NCBI GenBank assembly: GCA_030710605.1
Contig: CP092870.1
Coordinates: 92,423,029 to 92,487,028, forward strand
Length of the DNA stretch: 64,000 nt
Direction of reading: 5' to 3'
Origin: Cordylochernes scorpioides
Taxonomy: Eukaryota > Arthropoda > Arachnida > Pseudoscorpiones > Chernetidae
Part shown: piece after piece, positions 61,137 through 64,000 of the stretch
Position numbering within the stretch: position 1 is the stretch's first letter
How the letters are laid out: every line of letters begins with the position of its first letter
Program-made: the position numbers and the translations under genes
The notes under the pieces: model-generated
The model's input: the letters and a program-made list of their open reading frames with translations, nothing else
The model's database searches: none
What the model was told of the DNA's origin: nothing

Positions 61137-62483
61137 TCAAAATAGGGGATCGTCTTCATCACATTTCTTCAATTTGGAGACAACCTCTCGTTCCAGGAGC
61201 ATGACTCTTCGAAACAAGTTGAGAGGTTGGCATTCGATGTATTTGGCGGAGAAATCCAGTAACCAGGAGAATGCCTTTGGTAATTTGCTGAGACATTCAT
61301 CTGCACGTTGGGAATGGATAAGAAAATTACAGTACCATGGTTGGAATAAGATCTTCCCATTTCTCTCTTCTGGTTTCAAATAGTCTAAACTGGAATTGTA
61401 CATTCTGGTAGAATGGAATTTATTAAACATAAAGAAAAGTGATTGTTCAGAATCTGTTTGAATATTTGCTATAGTCTCAAATACTCTGCTTATTCCTGTA
61501 CTTGATTTTATATTAAAGGGTACAAAAATATCTGGATGTTCCGTGCAAATTTGTGTGATGTAGTTCCGCCAGTCATTCCAAACAAAATTGTTCTCGTTTT
61601 TTTCCTTATTCAGTGACCTCCCATAATTACTCAGGATTTCTTCCTGTTCATCATTAAGAACAAATATTAATTTAAGGGCTATAATTATCTTAGCCATTGC
61701 TGTCAACTCAAATGTACAATTTTTCACTTTAAATTCTAAATTTTTAATTATTTTAAACAGTTCTTTTGGAAGAGAGAGATCCATTAGAAATCTTTGAATT
61801 AAAAATGTCTCATCTGGTTCTAATATTGAATGATTGATTCCAAGTGTTTGTGCTAACTTCTCTGTCAGATCTGATAATGTACATAAATGTGGCAATCTTT
61901 TGATATCAATTATATGGAATGATGGATATTTATTTTTTAAATATTCTTGTACATATAAATAAACAATTTGACCTCTTTTTGCCCATCTCAATAAATCTAA
62001 CAAGGTAATTTCTTGTTTTATATGTCTTAAGCCTATAAAAGAAAAAGACAATGTTTTTGTGAGTATCGATACATCTAACTTATCCTCATTTTTAATTATT
62101 GTACCATTTCTAGGTTTTCTTGATAATTTTCTTCTTTTAGGTTTCTTATTATCTATAGAAATGTTTGTATCTTTAACATTCATCCCTTTAAATTTGATCA
62201 TTAAATAGTTAATCCAAAGTGTTTTGACTACATCTTTTAAATCTTTTGAGAATCCTAATTTTATCAAGGAATTAACTTGTTCACGTAAAATAACATTAAT
62301 GGCTTCTGGCGTTTCATATATATCATTGGATTCTGGTTCCTCGTTATATTCACGCTTTCCAGTAGTCTTCGGTTTACTTTCGGATACAAATGATGTTTGA
62401 GTATTTGAAACACGTGAGTCACAAGTATAATCAGGTTCATCTAATTCAGGGTCAAAATGTTCATCGTCTATATTTTGGTCCAT
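61137..62483 (-). CDS. TAF1B: TAF1B/Rrn7-like RNA polymerase I initiation factor
   Basis: 448 residues, ATG at 62483. In the known family the protein is the TFIIB-like subunit of the factor that recruits Pol I to rDNA promoters. Matching blocks in order: a helix EAINVILREQVNSLIKLGF at about 63-81; a basic linker KKPKRRKLSRK; LRHIKQEITLLDLLRWAKRG (first cyclin-like fold) with VYLYVQEYL; LAQTLGINHSI and FLIQRFLMDLSLPKELFKII (second fold); AMAKIIIALKLIFVLNDEQE. The usual N-terminal zinc ribbon is not in this ORF: it begins with an acidic stretch (NIDDEHFDPELDEPDY). Either an upstream exon supplies the ribbon or it is lost. It is shorter than vertebrate TAF1B (about 590). AT-rich codon use like the region; no introns seen. 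Confidence 0.72.
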   Translation of the reverse strand: MDQNIDDEHFDPELDEPDYTCDSRVSNTQTSFVSESKPKTTGKREYNEEPESNDIYETPEAINVILREQVNSLIKLGFSKDLKDVVKTLWINYLMIKFKGMNVKDTNISIDNKKPKRRKLSRKPRNGTIIKNEDKLDVSILTKTLSFSFIGLRHIKQEITLLDLLRWAKRGQIVYLYVQEYLKNKYPSFHIIDIKRLPHLCTLSDLTEKLAQTLGINHSILEPDETFLIQRFLMDLSLPKELFKIIKNLEFKVKNCTFELTAMAKIIIALKLIFVLNDEQEEILSNYGRSLNKEKNENNFVWNDWRNYITQICTEHPDIFVPFNIKSSTGISRVFETIANIQTDSEQSLFFMFNKFHSTRMYNSSLDYLKPEERNGKILFQPWYCNFLIHSQRADECLSKLPKAFSWLLDFSAKYIECQPLNLFRRVMLLEREVVSKLKKCDEDDPLF

Positions 62484-62632
62484 AAGTTATAATTATTTTT
62501 AAATATATATATATTATAAGATGTGAACATACTAAGTTTGAAACAAACCAATTTAAAAATAGCAGGTTGAAAATAAACAAAGTGATGTTTATATTTTGAA
62601 TTATGATGATTTATTTTTTCATTGATATATAG

Positions 62633-62665
<33 letters not shown>

Positions 62666-63800
62666 ACTTTTAATTAGACATTTTAAATTTATATTTAGAC
62701 ATTTCCATTTTAATTTAGGCGCTTTCATTTTTAATTTAGACACAAGGACTTTTCTATATATTCTCAATTTAAGAGCATTTTAAAAGAGCTAAAAAAATAT
62801 TGAATATAATTTTTATTATAAGAAACAAGGGTTTGAAATGGGAATAGCGAAGTTTGACATCATTTTTATCAGGTGGAATATTAATAAATAATTCCGCATT
62901 TTCTTTTCTTTTTCGCTTAGTTTCATCTGATTTTAAGTTGATCGATTCAATAGATGACTTTTTCAGAGTTATTTTAAACTCTTTTATTGCATTGATTATT
63001 GTTGTTTGCGACACTTCTAGATTTAAGATATTTTCAATTCATCTCTTGATTTTTTAAAAAAAAAGTTATACTATAATTCGAAACTATTTTAGTCGCACAA
63101 GATTTTTTTTTTTTGAAATTAGACAATTTTTCCATTGCAGTAAGGGCAGTAAAAAATTGTCTAATTTCAAAAGAATCTTACGCGTCTTAATAATTTCGAA
63201 TTTTAATAACAGATGGCGCGCTAGTGCATCATATGATACTATAATTATTTTGTATATACTTTTCAAAATAAAATCTAAATCGCTTATGGAATATTTTTTT
63301 CTGTCTGAATCTTCCTTTCTTTATTAATTTTAATCAGCCTTCTTTTTATAATTTTGATTAGCTGAACTATAATTGATGCTCAATAACTTAGAAGCTTTCG
63401 CATAGTTTCATCATTTAAGCATACCAACTTAAGCATACCAACTTGATTGAAGTTTCCTTTGATATTGCTTGATATGAGCCTCTATTCATTTTAAAATTAT
63501 TTTAATATTATATTTAGTGTTGTCATAGTTGTGTTTTGAAGTGTCTTAAATAAAGATTATAAAAAAGTCCATGTGTCTAAATTATAATGAAAAATGTCTA
63601 AATTGAAATGAAAATATCTAAATTAAGATTGAAAATGTCTAAAAAACAAAGGGAAGCGTCTAAATTAAAATGAAAACGTCTAAATATAAATAAAAAATGT
63701 CTAATTAAAAGTTAAAAACCCCTATATTTAATTTTTAAAAATTATTATACATTTATATAAAAATTTGTTAGAATTAATAATGTACTTGATATTTTAAAAT
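62484..63800. other. AT-rich flank with (TA)n and fold-back fragment
   Basis: A (TA)n run at about 62636-62664. An inverted pair ATTAGACAATTTTT/AAAAATTGTCTAAT at 63119-63170 contains GCAGTAAGGGCAG, as in the fold-back family. From about 63560 to 63715 the phrase TGTCTAAATT(A/G)AAATGAAAA recurs as a degenerate tandem array, also in inverse near 62670-62745. Confidence 0.5.
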
Positions 63801-63805
63801 TTTTA

Positions 63806-64000
63806 TTTATTTATTTCGTCTCAATTTACAGGTGTTACATTCGAGCACAGCTCGCGAGTCACCTTGTCCTGGCTATTTACACATGGCGAGTTGGTGAAGT
63901 AGAAGTGGTCCCCCTAGGCCTTGCAGGAGGGCAGCTGTTGGGCGATGAGCTCTTGACTAAGTGTCAGGGCCGGGTCGTCGGAATCGGGGATTGATATCTC
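63806..64000 (-). mobile_element. Retroelement 3' end, inverted second copy
   Basis: Minus-strand copy of 33804-34000, running off the window end. A TAG interrupts the frame seen in the first copy. Tail complement TTTATTTATTTATTTCGTCTC on the left. Confidence 0.65.

Overview
This is animal nuclear DNA. Genes are split by spliceosomal introns, the sequence is AT-rich, and most of it is transposable-element debris. The LINE C-termini (Cys/His motifs followed by short ATAAG tails), BEL/Pao, Copia, Penelope-like and Helitron content suggest an invertebrate, probably an arthropod. A chelicerate is my low-confidence guess; nothing read here settles the species.

Host genes. (1) Positions 6913-12755 (+) hold eight exons, possibly a ninth near 14440, of the PP2A scaffold subunit A (HEAT repeats). 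Every splice phase agrees; only the first coding exon is missing. (2) Positions 25378-34761 (-) hold seven phase-consistent exons of a divergent GSK-3 kinase. It keeps the catalytic core but has lost the activation-loop Tyr and one phosphate-binding Arg. Its first and last exons were not found. (3) Positions 61137-62483 (-) hold a 448-codon ORF resembling TAF1B/Rrn7, an RNA polymerase I initiation factor. (4) A near-canonical tRNA-Gly(GCC) lies at 5925-5995.

Mobile DNA. Many insertions can be delimited by target-site duplications (TSDs). A BEL/Pao element (43794-49771) and a Copia element (53764-57795) each have paired LTRs that read identical, and each carries a pol lesion. A 2.4-kb piggyBac (35929-38334) sits at TTAA inside a 1.3-kb TIR element whose uninterrupted sister copy is at 23626-24912. 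Penelope-like elements (PLE) occur as inverted pairs with hammerhead-like motifs and 10-13 bp TSDs; one keeps a GIY-YIG endonuclease reading frame. There are three well-bounded Helitrons, one carrying a 0.9-kb minisatellite. A tRNA-derived SINE, a second SINE-like family and two 5'-truncated LINE families share an ATAAG-A 3' end. Small TIR elements starting CAGT and flanked by TA are numerous.

Layout: 1-6900 repeats and tRNA; 6.9-14.5 kb PP2A-A; 14.5-25.3 kb transposon fossils; 25.4-34.8 kb GSK-3-like gene crowded with insertions; 35.5-39.3 kb piggyBac nest; 39-43 kb repeats; 43.8-49.8 kb BEL; 50.5-51.6 kb Helitron minisatellite; 52.6-58 kb LINE/PLE/Copia nest; 58-61 kb repeats; 61.1-62.5 kb TAF1B-like; then AT-rich sequence to the end.
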